This document shows, piece by piece, positions 52,939 to 60,611 of a stretch of 64,000 bases of DNA. Source of the stretch: an uncultured Clostridia bacterium (GTDB lineage Bacteria; Bacillota; Clostridia; Christensenellales; CAG-138); contig CAMVMM010000002.1 of NCBI GenBank assembly GCA_947168565.1, forward strand, positions 62,001 to 126,000, written 5' to 3'. Positions within the stretch are counted from its first letter, which is position 1; every line of letters begins with the position of its first letter. Position numbers and translations under genes: made by a program. The notes under the pieces are model-generated. The model was not told the origin of the DNA. It did not search any database and saw nothing but the letters and a program-made list of their open reading frames with translations.

Positions 52939-54390
52939 CTATCCGATAAGTATTCGCTCCACGGGGTCCATAAGCCGTGCGCTTTCGCGCTTTTCCGCAA
53001 GCGCAAGCCCGAAGCTCAGGCTGCCCACGCGCCCAAGATACATCAAAAGTATTATGATAACGCGGGAGGCGGCGGAAAGGCTTCTGGTGATGCCCGTGGT
53101 CATGCCGACCGTTGCAACGGCGGACGAGGTTTCAAAAAGCGTGTCCACAAGCGGCAGCCTATCTATTGAAACTATCAAAAGCGTTGCCGTGAGCATCAGC
53201 GTAAGGTTTGTGAAAAACACGGTGGCGGCCTTGTCCAGCGCGCCGTCCTCAAGGCGCCTGCCGAATATGCCGAAGCTGCGGTTATGCCGGATATAGCTGA
53301 AGGTATAGATAAGCAGCGTGAAAACCGTGGTGGTCTTTATGCCGCCCGCCGTGGAGCCGGGGGAGCCGCCGATGAACATAAGTATTATGGTGGTCAGCCT
53401 GCCGCCCTCGCTCAACCTGGCAAGATCCATCGTGTTGAAGCCCGCCGTGCGCGCCGTAACGGAGCCGAAGAGCGCCGTAAGCACCCTTTCGCCAAGCCCC
53501 ATGCCGGAGCAGGCGGCGGTGCGCTCGGTGAAAAACAGTATCACAGCGCCGCCAAGCAGCAGCAAAAGGGTTGAAAGCAGCACTATTTTGCTGTGCAGGC
53601 GGTATTTTTTGAAGCGCACGCCGTGGGTGAGCACGTCGTCCCACACCAGAAAGCCGACTCCGCCGATCACGATCAGCAGCATGAGGGTGATATTCACAAG
53701 CGCGTCGTTTGCATAGGGCACGAACGAGCCGAATTTCTCAAAGCCGCCCAGCAGGTCGAAGCCCGCGTTGCAAAAGGCGGAAACGGAGTGAAAAATGCCC
53801 ATGAATATGCCCTTGCCGAGCCCGAACTGCGGGCAGAAGCGCAGCGAAAGCAGCGCCGCGCCGGAAAGCTCCGCGGCGGCGGTAACTGCGATTATCTTTT
53901 TGGCAAGCCCCATTATGCCGCCCAGCTCAAGCGAGCTGATGCTTTCGGATAGAAGCTCCCTTCCGCGCAGACCCATGCGGCGGTTTATCAGCAGAAAGAA
54001 GAAGGTGGCGATGGTCATAAAGCCCAGGCCGCCAAGCTGGATCATAACGAGGATAACGCATTTGCCGAAGAGCGACCAGTGCGTTGCGGTGTCCACCGTC
54101 ACAAGCCCGGTGACGCAGCTTGCGCTGGTTGCGGTGAAAAGTGCGTCCAAAAAGGGAGTGCTCTTTCCGCTTTGAGAGGAAACGGGCAGCATCAAAAGCA
54201 GCGTGCCGAGCGTGATTATGGTCAGAAAGCCGAGCAGTATCACCTGCGTTCGGCTCATTCTGGGCCTTGGCGCGCCGTTTTTCCCCGCGCCGTTTTTCCC
54301 CGCGCCGTTCTTCGCGCCGTCCTTTTCTCCGCCGCGCCTGTCGCCGCCGGATGCCTTTATGACCTTTATGCCGCTTGAGTTGTGTTCCAT
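52939..54390 (-). CDS. ktrB: Potassium transporter KtrB/TrkH family
   Basis: A 483-residue K+ channel-like transporter with four membrane-pore-membrane repeats; selectivity loops include SASCVTGLVTVD, SAFCNAGFDLLG, ARTAGFNTMD and SSAVATVGMTTG. The first 45 residues are an unusual basic, Gly-Asn-rich tail with repeats of AGKNG, encoded by 15-nt DNA repeats. No ribosome binding site is visible ahead of the first ATG; an ATG at the MSRTQVILLG residue would remove the tail. Confidence 0.93.
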   Translation of the reverse strand: MEHNSSGIKVIKASGGDRRGGEKDGAKNGAGKNGAGKNGAPRPRMSRTQVILLGFLTIITLGTLLLMLPVSSQSGKSTPFLDALFTATSASCVTGLVTVDTATHWSLFGKCVILVMIQLGGLGFMTIATFFFLLINRRMGLRGRELLSESISSLELGGIMGLAKKIIAVTAAAELSGAALLSLRFCPQFGLGKGIFMGIFHSVSAFCNAGFDLLGGFEKFGSFVPYANDALVNITLMLLIVIGGVGFLVWDDVLTHGVRFKKYRLHSKIVLLSTLLLLLGGAVILFFTERTAACSGMGLGERVLTALFGSVTARTAGFNTMDLARLSEGGRLTTIILMFIGGSPGSTAGGIKTTTVFTLLIYTFSYIRHNRSFGIFGRRLEDGALDKAATVFFTNLTLMLTATLLIVSIDRLPLVDTLFETSSAVATVGMTTGITRSLSAASRVIIILLMYLGRVGSLSFGLALAEKRESARLMDPVERILIG

Positions 54391-54418
54391 AAATAATATT
54401 CGTTTGCGATGCGACCGG

Positions 54419-55000
54419 TCAATACTGCGCCCGCTCGCCGCCGATGAGCTTGGGGCGGGTGCGCGCCATGGTTACGTTTGCGCAGCCGAGCTTCGTGTTT
54501 TCATTATGGATGGGCACCACCACGGCTCTCATGTGCATTCCGATGAAAACGCCGCCGATATCCATGCCCGCGCGAGCCTTTGAGCGCAGATCCTCCACCA
54601 CAACGGGATCGGAAAACCGCTGCATCGCCTGAACGCTCCACGCGCCGCCCGCATGAAGCGCGGGCTTGACGGAAACCTGCGTAAGATCGTATTTTTCCAT
54701 GCATTCGCGCTCCACGACCAGCGCACGGTTCAGATGCTCGCAGCACTGGCAGGCAAGATAAAGCCCCTTTTCACGAACGCGGGGGAGCACGGTTTCCATA
54801 ATTGCCTTCGCCACGTCCTCCGTGGAATGCTGCCCCATGTGGTAGCCCATCACGCGGCTGGTGCTGCAGCCGATAACGATGATATCGCCCCTGTGCAGCT
54901 CGTAAAAGCCCTCGGAGCAGGCTGCAAAAAGCTCGTTTATAGCCGCTTCCGCCTCGGTTTTTATGCTTTCAAGCGTGATATTGCCCTTTGATTCTTCCAT
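54419..55000 (-). CDS. TIGR01440/YwlG (UPF0340) family protein
   Basis: A 193-residue protein of the YwlG family, function unknown. Typical segments are GDIIVIGCSTSRVMGYHMGQ, LACQCCEHLNRALVVE, PALHAGGAWSVQAM and DIGGVFIGMHMRAVVVP. GGGAGG precedes the ATG. It lies 28 nt upstream of ktrB and may share its transcript. Confidence 0.88.
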   Translation of the reverse strand: MEESKGNITLESIKTEAEAAINELFAACSEGFYELHRGDIIVIGCSTSRVMGYHMGQHSTEDVAKAIMETVLPRVREKGLYLACQCCEHLNRALVVERECMEKYDLTQVSVKPALHAGGAWSVQAMQRFSDPVVVEDLRSKARAGMDIGGVFIGMHMRAVVVPIHNENTKLGCANVTMARTRPKLIGGERAQY

Positions 55001-55057
55001 TTTAGCCTCCCGCAGGCAAGCTCAGACCCTATCCGAGCCAAGGCCCGCTTGTTTATA

Positions 55058-55102
55058 TTATAATACTGTGAAGCGGGGCGGCGCCCCGGGCTCCACAGTA
55101 TA
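55058..55102 (-). promoter_or_regulatory. 5' hairpin of the YwlG transcript
   Basis: Arms ATACTGTG/CACAGTAT enclose an inner GGGGCG/CGCCCC-type stem, right at the predicted transcription start. Confidence 0.5.
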
Positions 55103-55131
55103 ATTATACTACCCATTTACGCTTTTTTCAA
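55103..55131 (-). promoter_or_regulatory. Promoter of the YwlG/ktrB/ktrA unit
   Basis: The minus strand reads TTGAAA, 17 nt, TATAAT, 20 nt after the GDSL hydrolase gene. Confidence 0.8.
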
Positions 55132-55152
55132 TCTTATGCTGTTCCGCTTATA

Positions 55153-56691
55153 CTATTCCGCATCCGAAACGTTGGGATCGGGCGCAGAGGACTGATTTTC
55201 GGCCTCGTCCGCAGGAGCGGTTTCGCCGTTTTCGGGGGAGCTTTCGCGTTCAAGGTCTCCGTTTTCACCGTTTACGCCGTTTACGCCGTTTACGCTGTTT
55301 ACGCCGTTTTCACCGTTTTCACCGTTTACGCCGCTCTCGCCGTTTTCGCCGCCGCCTTCCGGAATGGATATAAGTCCAACGGAGGCAAGCCCCGCGCTTG
55401 CCGCGCCGACTATTTTGCGCGTTCTTTTGCGCACCGCCGCCCCAACGAGCGCACCGAAGGAAACCACCGCCGCCGCGCCCCCGATAACGAGGGGCAGAAC
55501 GGGGATCTTCGGGGCGGCGCCTTCTTTCGCTTCACCGTTTTCATTCGGCTCGCGCTTCACCGCCCAAAAATCGTCCTCATCCGAGGCGGGCTTTTTGCCG
55601 TCAAGGATGAACGCATAGGGCGGAAGCACCGCTCTTCTGCCTGCAAGATAGCTTGCGCCGCTGCGCTTTTTCGCCTCAAGCTCATCTATCTTTTTTTGAA
55701 CGCAGGCGCGGTAAACCTCCGAGCCGAGAAGGTTCGGGTGCAGGGAGCCCGCGTAGGCGGCCTTTCCGCCGTCAATATCGTTCGCGCCAGCGCCTAAGAT
55801 TATGCGGTGGATGTATTCGCCCTCCGGCGGGGCGGCTCTGCCGTCATCATCCGAGGAATACGCTTCGTGAGAGTCGAAGCCGTTTTCAACGGATACAAAA
55901 TGAATCCTCATGCCGCCGAAGCGAAGCGCCGCAATAAGGTATTCTATCTGCCGGTTCAAATCGGAAACCGCGCTGTTCAAAAGCTCCGTTGCCTGCCTGC
56001 TGAAAAGCGTTTTGCTTATCATGCCGCCGAAAAGGCGCGGATAGCCCGCCACTATGATCTCCGCCTGCGGCCCCGCCGCCTCCGCTATGCCATGATACGC
56101 CTTCAAAAGCCCGTCCCTTATGCCGCCGGGCGCATAAAAGCTCTGCCAGAGCGAATCGAGCTTCATCTTCAAAAAGCTCATGCCTATATAGGTGTGCGCC
56201 GCGGCCGCTCTTGAGATCATCTCGCTGAAGCAGGCGTCGTTTCCGCCAAGCGTGAGGGTAACGTAATCCGCTTTTCTATCGCCCAGGGTCTTGAAAATTT
56301 CGATCTGCGGCGGCAGAAGCGTGGTGGGATAGGTGCGGAAAAGCTGCGTGTTTTCCTCGGTTTTTGAAATAAGCACGCGCCCCGTTTTGGGCTGCGGCTC
56401 AAGGATATGCTTTGCCCTTGCGCCGGACGCCGCCGCGAAAAACCAGTTTTCGCCCCGATGAAGCGCCATCTCGCCCGAAACCGCCGGAAGGGTGAGCCTG
56501 CCGGGCCAGCTTTTCTGCGATCTGTGCGCAAGGAAATCGGGCTCGGTGTACCTTTCCGCCCCGTCCTGCGCATAGAAGGGCTCTATGCCCTCTCCGGATG
56601 AGAATGAATCGCCGAGCGAAACTATCACGCGGGAGCTGAGCGCGCCGCCCTCGCGCAAGGCCTCGGCCTTTATTGCCTTTATCCTGTCCAA
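55153..56691 (-). CDS. SGNH/GDSL hydrolase with C-terminal membrane helix and repeat tail
   Basis: A 512-residue protein. The esterase domain has block I VSLGDSFSSGEG (near residue 25), block III TLGGNDACF (near 150) and the catalytic block V SLHPN (near 317). There is no signal peptide; a single helix (IPVLPLVIGGAAAVVSFGAL) lies near residue 400. A Gly-Asn-Glu-Val repeat tail encoded by 9-nt DNA repeats ends the protein. The start is TTG at 56689-56691, preceded by GGAGGGAAGGA. The absence of a signal sequence is odd for an enzyme with a membrane-spanning tail. Confidence 0.82.
   Translation of the reverse strand: MDRIKAIKAEALREGGALSSRVIVSLGDSFSSGEGIEPFYAQDGAERYTEPDFLAHRSQKSWPGRLTLPAVSGEMALHRGENWFFAAASGARAKHILEPQPKTGRVLISKTEENTQLFRTYPTTLLPPQIEIFKTLGDRKADYVTLTLGGNDACFSEMISRAAAAHTYIGMSFLKMKLDSLWQSFYAPGGIRDGLLKAYHGIAEAAGPQAEIIVAGYPRLFGGMISKTLFSRQATELLNSAVSDLNRQIEYLIAALRFGGMRIHFVSVENGFDSHEAYSSDDDGRAAPPEGEYIHRIILGAGANDIDGGKAAYAGSLHPNLLGSEVYRACVQKKIDELEAKKRSGASYLAGRRAVLPPYAFILDGKKPASDEDDFWAVKREPNENGEAKEGAAPKIPVLPLVIGGAAAVVSFGALVGAAVRKRTRKIVGAASAGLASVGLISIPEGGGENGESGVNGENGENGVNSVNGVNGVNGENGDLERESSPENGETAPADEAENQSSAPDPNVSDAE
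55255..55350 (-). repeat. 9-nt tandem repeats in the GDSL hydrolase tail
   Basis: Units such as CCGTTTACG and CCGTTTTCA (plus strand) repeat about ten times and encode NGVNGENG-type residues; changes of whole units keep the frame. Confidence 0.8.
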
Positions 56692-56794
56692 ATCCTTCCC
56701 TCCGCCGCCGGCGGGCTCTGCCGCCGTATGCCTGAGTGTTTACCGCAATATTATACTTTCGCCGCCGCTTTGTCAATATGCCGAAAAGCAGCGA

Positions 56795-56872
56795 GCGAAA
56801 CGGCAATAATACTTATTCTGTTGATGTGCAATACGTACCGCCGGAATACTCGGCTTTTATCGGCACGTCAAT
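56795..56872 (+). repeat. Dispersed 79-nt element, copy 2
   Basis: Counterpart of 42349-42427. Ends pair as TTGATGTGC/GCACGTCAA and the inner hairpin is GCCG-GAATACT-CGGC. It fills the gap between the GDSL hydrolase and GntR genes. Confidence 0.65.
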
Positions 56873-56876
56873 GAAT

Positions 56877-57254
56877 TTATTCCGAATAGCTTTCATCTAT
56901 AAGCTCAATAAGCTCCTCCAGGGTAAGCTCAAGCCTTTTCAGCGCGGAAAAGCACTCCTTAAGCTCCGCAAGCGCAAGCTCGCGCCGCAGCCGTGAGCGC
57001 TCATCAAGGCTCAAATCGGCAATAAAGCAGCCGCGCCCCACCATGGAAACGATGAAGCCGTCCCTCTCCAGCTCCTCCCAGGCGCGTTTTATGGAAATAA
57101 CGCTTATGCCGAGGCTGTTTGCAAGCGCACGAATAGGGGGCAGGCAATAGCCCCCTTCAAGTTTTCCGGTCACGGTCTGAAACGCTATCTGCTCGTAGAG
57201 CTGGCGGTAGATCGGCTTATCGGACGTATTCAGTATGGATAGGGAAAGCTCCAT
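56877..57254 (-). CDS. GntR family regulator, YtrA subfamily
   Basis: A 125-residue repressor: winged helix (SDKPIYRQLYEQIAFQTVTG; LPPIRALANSLGISVISIKR; ELERDGFIVSMVGRGCFIAD) then a short helical dimerisation tail. YtrA-type regulators control their own ABC transporter operons and respond to cell-envelope stress. It is the last gene of the ABC operon here, the reverse of the usual order. The ATG at 57252-57254 has GGAG upstream. Confidence 0.9.
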   Translation of the reverse strand: MELSLSILNTSDKPIYRQLYEQIAFQTVTGKLEGGYCLPPIRALANSLGISVISIKRAWEELERDGFIVSMVGRGCFIADLSLDERSRLRRELALAELKECFSALKRLELTLEELIELIDESYSE

Positions 57255-57272
57255 AAAGCCCTTCTCCAAATA

Positions 57273-57947
57273 CTATATTTCCGCCCCCTCATAAAAGCGC
57301 GAGGCTATGATGAAGGTGATAAGGTTTACTGCTATAAATACCGCAGCGGCTCCCGCAAGGAAGGGGAGCTGGGCAAGAAGCTCCGCCTGCCCCGTGCCGT
57401 TCAGCGTCAAGCCCCCGCCCTGCGGCCTGCACACAAGGTTTTCAAGCCCAAGGGAGATCGCGGAGTAGGCAAGCATGCCCACGAAGCTGCGAACGTAGAT
57501 CTTGAACTGCCCCCTGTATGCGCCGGGGATCACTATTATATTGTATGCCGCGTAGCCGAGCAGGCATATCGAGTAAAGGGTGATATTGATATTCATTCCG
57601 GCGGGGTTGGCCTCGCCGATCCGCGCATGAAGCCCTCCTGCAAGAAAAGCAAAGGGGATCGTGACAGCAAGCTGCGCAAGCTCAAGGCAAACAACCGTAA
57701 GCAGCCTTGAAAGCACGGATTCGCGCTTTTTCACGGGCAGAAGCCCGCTCGCCTCATGGTCCTTGTACTGAAGATCCAGCGTGAAGATATTCATTATTCC
57801 AATAAGAATATAGAAAAATCCCACGGGGCGCGGATAGCTCGGAATAAACAGCATACAAGCGGCAAGCGCGAAAAAGATGAACACCGTGGGGTGCATGAGC
57901 AGCGCAAGATCCTTTTTTATAAGGTTTTTTATATTGATGAACGACAT
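57273..57947 (-). CDS. ABC-2 type permease
   Basis: A 224-residue membrane protein with six predicted helices, starting SFINIKNLIKKDLALLMHPT and containing a cytosolic KDHEASGLLPVKKRESVLSR loop like other ABC-2 permeases. AAAGGAGG precedes the ATG by five nt. Works with the ATPase encoded just upstream. Confidence 0.82.
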   Translation of the reverse strand: MSFINIKNLIKKDLALLMHPTVFIFFALAACMLFIPSYPRPVGFFYILIGIMNIFTLDLQYKDHEASGLLPVKKRESVLSRLLTVVCLELAQLAVTIPFAFLAGGLHARIGEANPAGMNINITLYSICLLGYAAYNIIVIPGAYRGQFKIYVRSFVGMLAYSAISLGLENLVCRPQGGGLTLNGTGQAELLAQLPFLAGAAAVFIAVNLITFIIASRFYEGAEI

Positions 57948-57962
57948 ATTAACCTCCTTTGC

Positions 57963-58826
57963 TCAGCTCTGCGCGTGCTCGTATTTTTCGGTATAGATCA
58001 TGATGGATTCAATATCCGCCTTCGCCGTTTGCAGCCCGTCCGCAAGATGCAGCGCATCCTCTCTTATCAGCCCCGTAAAGCCGAAGGGCGTTTGCTTTAT
58101 GCCGATGAGCGCCTGCTTGAGGGCGGGGGAGAGCGCGTCAAGTCCGCCCTGAACGAGCCTGTATGCGCCCGTTACCTGCTCGCGGTCGCCGCTCATAACT
58201 ATTTCACCATCCTTTATATAAACGATATGATCCGCGCATTTATCAAGATCGCTCGTGATATGCGTCGAAAAAAGGATGCTCCTTTCGCCGTCCGAAACGA
58301 AATCGCGGAATATGTCCATTATTTCATCGCGCGAAACGGGGTCGAGCCCGCTCGTCGGCTCATCCAGAACAAGCAGCTTCGCATCGTGCGAAAGCGCAAG
58401 AGCAAGGGCGTATTTCACCTTCATGCCCGCCGAAAGCTCCTTTATCCGCTTGCCCTCGTCAAGCTGAAAGCGGGAGAGCAGCTCGCGGTATTTTTTATCG
58501 TTCCAATTGGAATAGAAGCGGCGGAAGGCGGCTGTAACGGTTTTAAGCTTCTTTGCGCTGTAATACTCAAACCCGCCGAACACAACTCCTATATCCTTTT
58601 TGCATTCCACCTCATGCTCCGGCATCGCCCTGCCGAAAAGCTTCACCTCGCCGCCGCTCCTTGAGGACAGCCCGAGTATCACCTTGAGCGTGGTGGTTTT
58701 GCCCGCGCCGTTTCTGCCTATAAAGCCGGTGATGCAGCCGCTTTCCACGCAAAGGGAAACGCTTTTCAGCTCAAACCCGCCGGGAAACGCCTTGATTATG
58801 TTTCTTGCCTCAAGCACTTTGGGCAT
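57963..58826 (-). CDS. ABC transporter ATP-binding protein
   Basis: A 287-residue ATPase: Walker A GRNGAGKTTTLKVILGL, signature ELSAGMKVKYALALAL (LSAGM for LSGGQ), Walker B LLVLDEPTSGLD, H-loop ILFSTHITSDLD. The start at 58824-58826 has AAAGGAGG-type spacing. First gene of an ATPase, permease, GntR operon of the YtrB/BcrA style. Confidence 0.88.
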   Translation of the reverse strand: MPKVLEARNIIKAFPGGFELKSVSLCVESGCITGFIGRNGAGKTTTLKVILGLSSRSGGEVKLFGRAMPEHEVECKKDIGVVFGGFEYYSAKKLKTVTAAFRRFYSNWNDKKYRELLSRFQLDEGKRIKELSAGMKVKYALALALSHDAKLLVLDEPTSGLDPVSRDEIMDIFRDFVSDGERSILFSTHITSDLDKCADHIVYIKDGEIVMSGDREQVTGAYRLVQGGLDALSPALKQALIGIKQTPFGFTGLIREDALHLADGLQTAKADIESIMIYTEKYEHAQS

Positions 58827-58912
58827 TTTTGCTCCTCCTTTTGCGGCGCGGTGTGCTCTGGGTCGATCCGGATCCGGATTAGCTTCGCCAAAGCCTCGCC
58901 GCCGTCGATTGT

Positions 58913-58966
58913 GCATATTGATTATACACAATATAACACCTGCCGACGCTTTTGTCAACAGGTGTT
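58913..58966 (-). promoter_or_regulatory. Promoter with operator-like palindromes for the ABC/GntR operon
   Basis: The minus strand reads TTGACA, 17 nt, TATATT (58930-58958). Two inverted repeats overlap it: AACACCTG/CAGGTGTT (58935-58942 and 58959-58966) and an imperfect GTGCATA/TATACAC pair at 58913-58931. These are likely GntR binding sites. Confidence 0.6.
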
Positions 58967-58998
58967 TCAAGAAAAAACGTAACTATTTATTTGCGAAA

Positions 58999-59187
58999 TC
59001 AAAAATTAACCGTAAAATAAAGTATTCCAAGCACCAATCTCATCACCGATATCGCGTCCCCGATGGTGATGGAGCCGCTTGAGTCCATATCCCCGTTCAG
59101 CGGAAAGGCAAGCTCGGCTTCGGGCTTTTGGCACCGCCAAAGTATCCTCGGCAAAGTATCTTCGGCAAAGCATCTTCGGCAAAGCAT
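58999..59187 (-). pseudogene. Dockerin-domain relic
   Basis: The frame ends in NGDMDSSGSITIGDAISVMR and LVLGILYF, which is half of a type I dockerin with its calcium loop. Upstream in the frame there is no protein domain, only 14-nt tandem repeats that shift the frame. It looks like the decayed 3' end of a third dockerin gene. The stop follows a few residues later. Confidence 0.6.
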
Positions 59188-59194
59188 CCTCGGC
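59139..59194 (-). repeat. Four 14-nt tandem repeats
   Basis: Four head-to-tail copies of AAAGTATCCTCGGC and variants, starting at 59139, 59153, 59167 and 59181. Confidence 0.8.
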
Positions 59195-59331
59195 TGCGCC
59201 TCTTTGGCAGCGCTTCTTTGTCAGGATTTGCTGAGGCGGCGCAAATAATATAGATATGAAGCAAAGGCGCGGCGTAAAAATCCGTACAAACCGATGTTGC
59301 GGAAATGCCATTATTGCGGGCGCGAAACAGC

Positions 59332-59360
59332 TTGACGGACAAGGGATTTTATATTATACT
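59332..59360 (+). promoter_or_regulatory. Promoter of the vWA operon
   Basis: TTGACG, 17 nt, TATACT, about 22 nt before the first gene. Confidence 0.75.
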
Positions 59361-59381
59361 ACTATCAATGGAGATGACAAT

Positions 59382-59777
59382 ATGCTTGAGCGCAGAACAC
59401 GAACCATTCAAAAAAAGATAAAGGCGGCCGGCGAGGAGATACTCTCCGTGCAAAAGGCGATAGGGGAGCTGCTTGAAGGCCCCATAGCGCCGGGGGATGC
59501 GGGCGTTGCGTTCAGATGCAGGCTGCTTTTGAACCGCTGCACCGCGATAGACGAGGAGCTTTCAAGCCTTATAGAGAGCCTGCCCGAGCGCAGCGGCACC
59601 GCCGTATCGCGCAGCCTTGCCGCGCAGAACAGGCAGCTTTTGCTTCTTCAAAAAAACACGCTGAATTCGCTGCTCGACAGCATGAAAAAAAGCGGAAACG
59701 CGCTTGAAACCGCCAAAAAAATGGAGCTGGAGGCCGAATCGCTCAGGATCGGAGAAAGGATAAGAAAAAAATGCTGA
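59382..59777 (+). CDS. Hypothetical coiled-coil protein
   Basis: A 131-residue, mainly helical soluble protein (TRTIQKKIKAAGEEILSVQK; LETAKKMELEAESLRIGERI). No family recognised. The ATG at 59382 has GGAG eight nt upstream. First gene of a three-gene operon; its end overlaps the next gene by 7 nt. Confidence 0.75.
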   Translation: MLERRTRTIQKKIKAAGEEILSVQKAIGELLEGPIAPGDAGVAFRCRLLLNRCTAIDEELSSLIESLPERSGTAVSRSLAAQNRQLLLLQKNTLNSLLDSMKKSGNALETAKKMELEAESLRIGERIRKKC

Positions 59778-60562
59778 TCAGAATTATAAAAAAGAATATC
59801 GGATGGCTGCTGCTTGCCGCCGTGGCGCTGCTGCCGCTGCTGCTTGTTTCGGCAAACTCCACCGCGATTATCCAGAATACGGGCGTGCATTCGCTGAACA
59901 CCTTCCGGATAATCGCCTATATCATCGCCGCCGCGGGCATAGCGCTTGCGCTCATCAAAATAATCGTGAGCGCGGTTCGCATATCGAGCGAGCAGAGGCA
60001 CAAAACCCGCACCGAGCAGGAGATAGAGGCGCTGAAGGCGAGGAAGGAGCAGGAGGAAAGAAACGCCAGGGCGAAGCTGAACGTTAAGGGCCCCTTGAAG
60101 GACAGCGTGATCTATGAGCGCCTGAAGAGCCGGCTCAACGAGGATTGGGGCAGGCTCAGCACCACCAAGATACCCGCGCTCATGAGCGATATCCTTCGCC
60201 AGATGGACGATATGAATTCCTATCAGGCCAAGCTCTCAAGGCTGCTTGTGAACAACGGCGCGGATTATCTGGACGACACGAACGGCGTGCTTGAAAGCGT
60301 GGAGCAGAATATCCTGCGCAAGGTGCGCAAGGTGCTGAACTGCTTCGTGGTGTATGAACCCAGCCGCGTGGAGGACGTTCAAAAAATGCAGACCCTGCTT
60401 GAGGAAACCTGCGCTTCAAACGAAAGCCAGCTCAACAACGTGAAGGAATTTCTGCTTGCGATAACGGATTTTCTGAACAGGCAGGGGGACGACAACAACG
60501 GCGCGGAGAAGCTGGAGATCTATAAAAGAACCATCATGGAATCCATCACGGATAAGGACTGA
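59771..60562 (+). CDS. Hypothetical membrane protein with long helical domain
   Basis: A 263-residue protein: two N-terminal membrane helices (WLLLAAVALLPLLLVSANS; FRIIAYIIAAAGIALALIKI), then a long charged coiled coil (EQRHKTRTEQEIEALKARKE) and a helical C-terminal region. Family unknown. Its layout resembles the XpaC type that accompanies vWA and TelA genes, but sequence motifs do not match well enough to say so. Confidence 0.75.
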   Translation: MLIRIIKKNIGWLLLAAVALLPLLLVSANSTAIIQNTGVHSLNTFRIIAYIIAAAGIALALIKIIVSAVRISSEQRHKTRTEQEIEALKARKEQEERNARAKLNVKGPLKDSVIYERLKSRLNEDWGRLSTTKIPALMSDILRQMDDMNSYQAKLSRLLVNNGADYLDDTNGVLESVEQNILRKVRKVLNCFVVYEPSRVEDVQKMQTLLEETCASNESQLNNVKEFLLAITDFLNRQGDDNNGAEKLEIYKRTIMESITDKD

Positions 60563-60611
60563 CGGCGAAAAGCTTCGCCGGATGAAGGCGCTATTCTGAA
60601 AGGAGAAAACA

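Noticed and set aside
59006..59311. A gene of about 100 codons on the minus strand
   Set aside because: It reads through 14-nt tandem repeats in a frame that does not contain the dockerin sequence.
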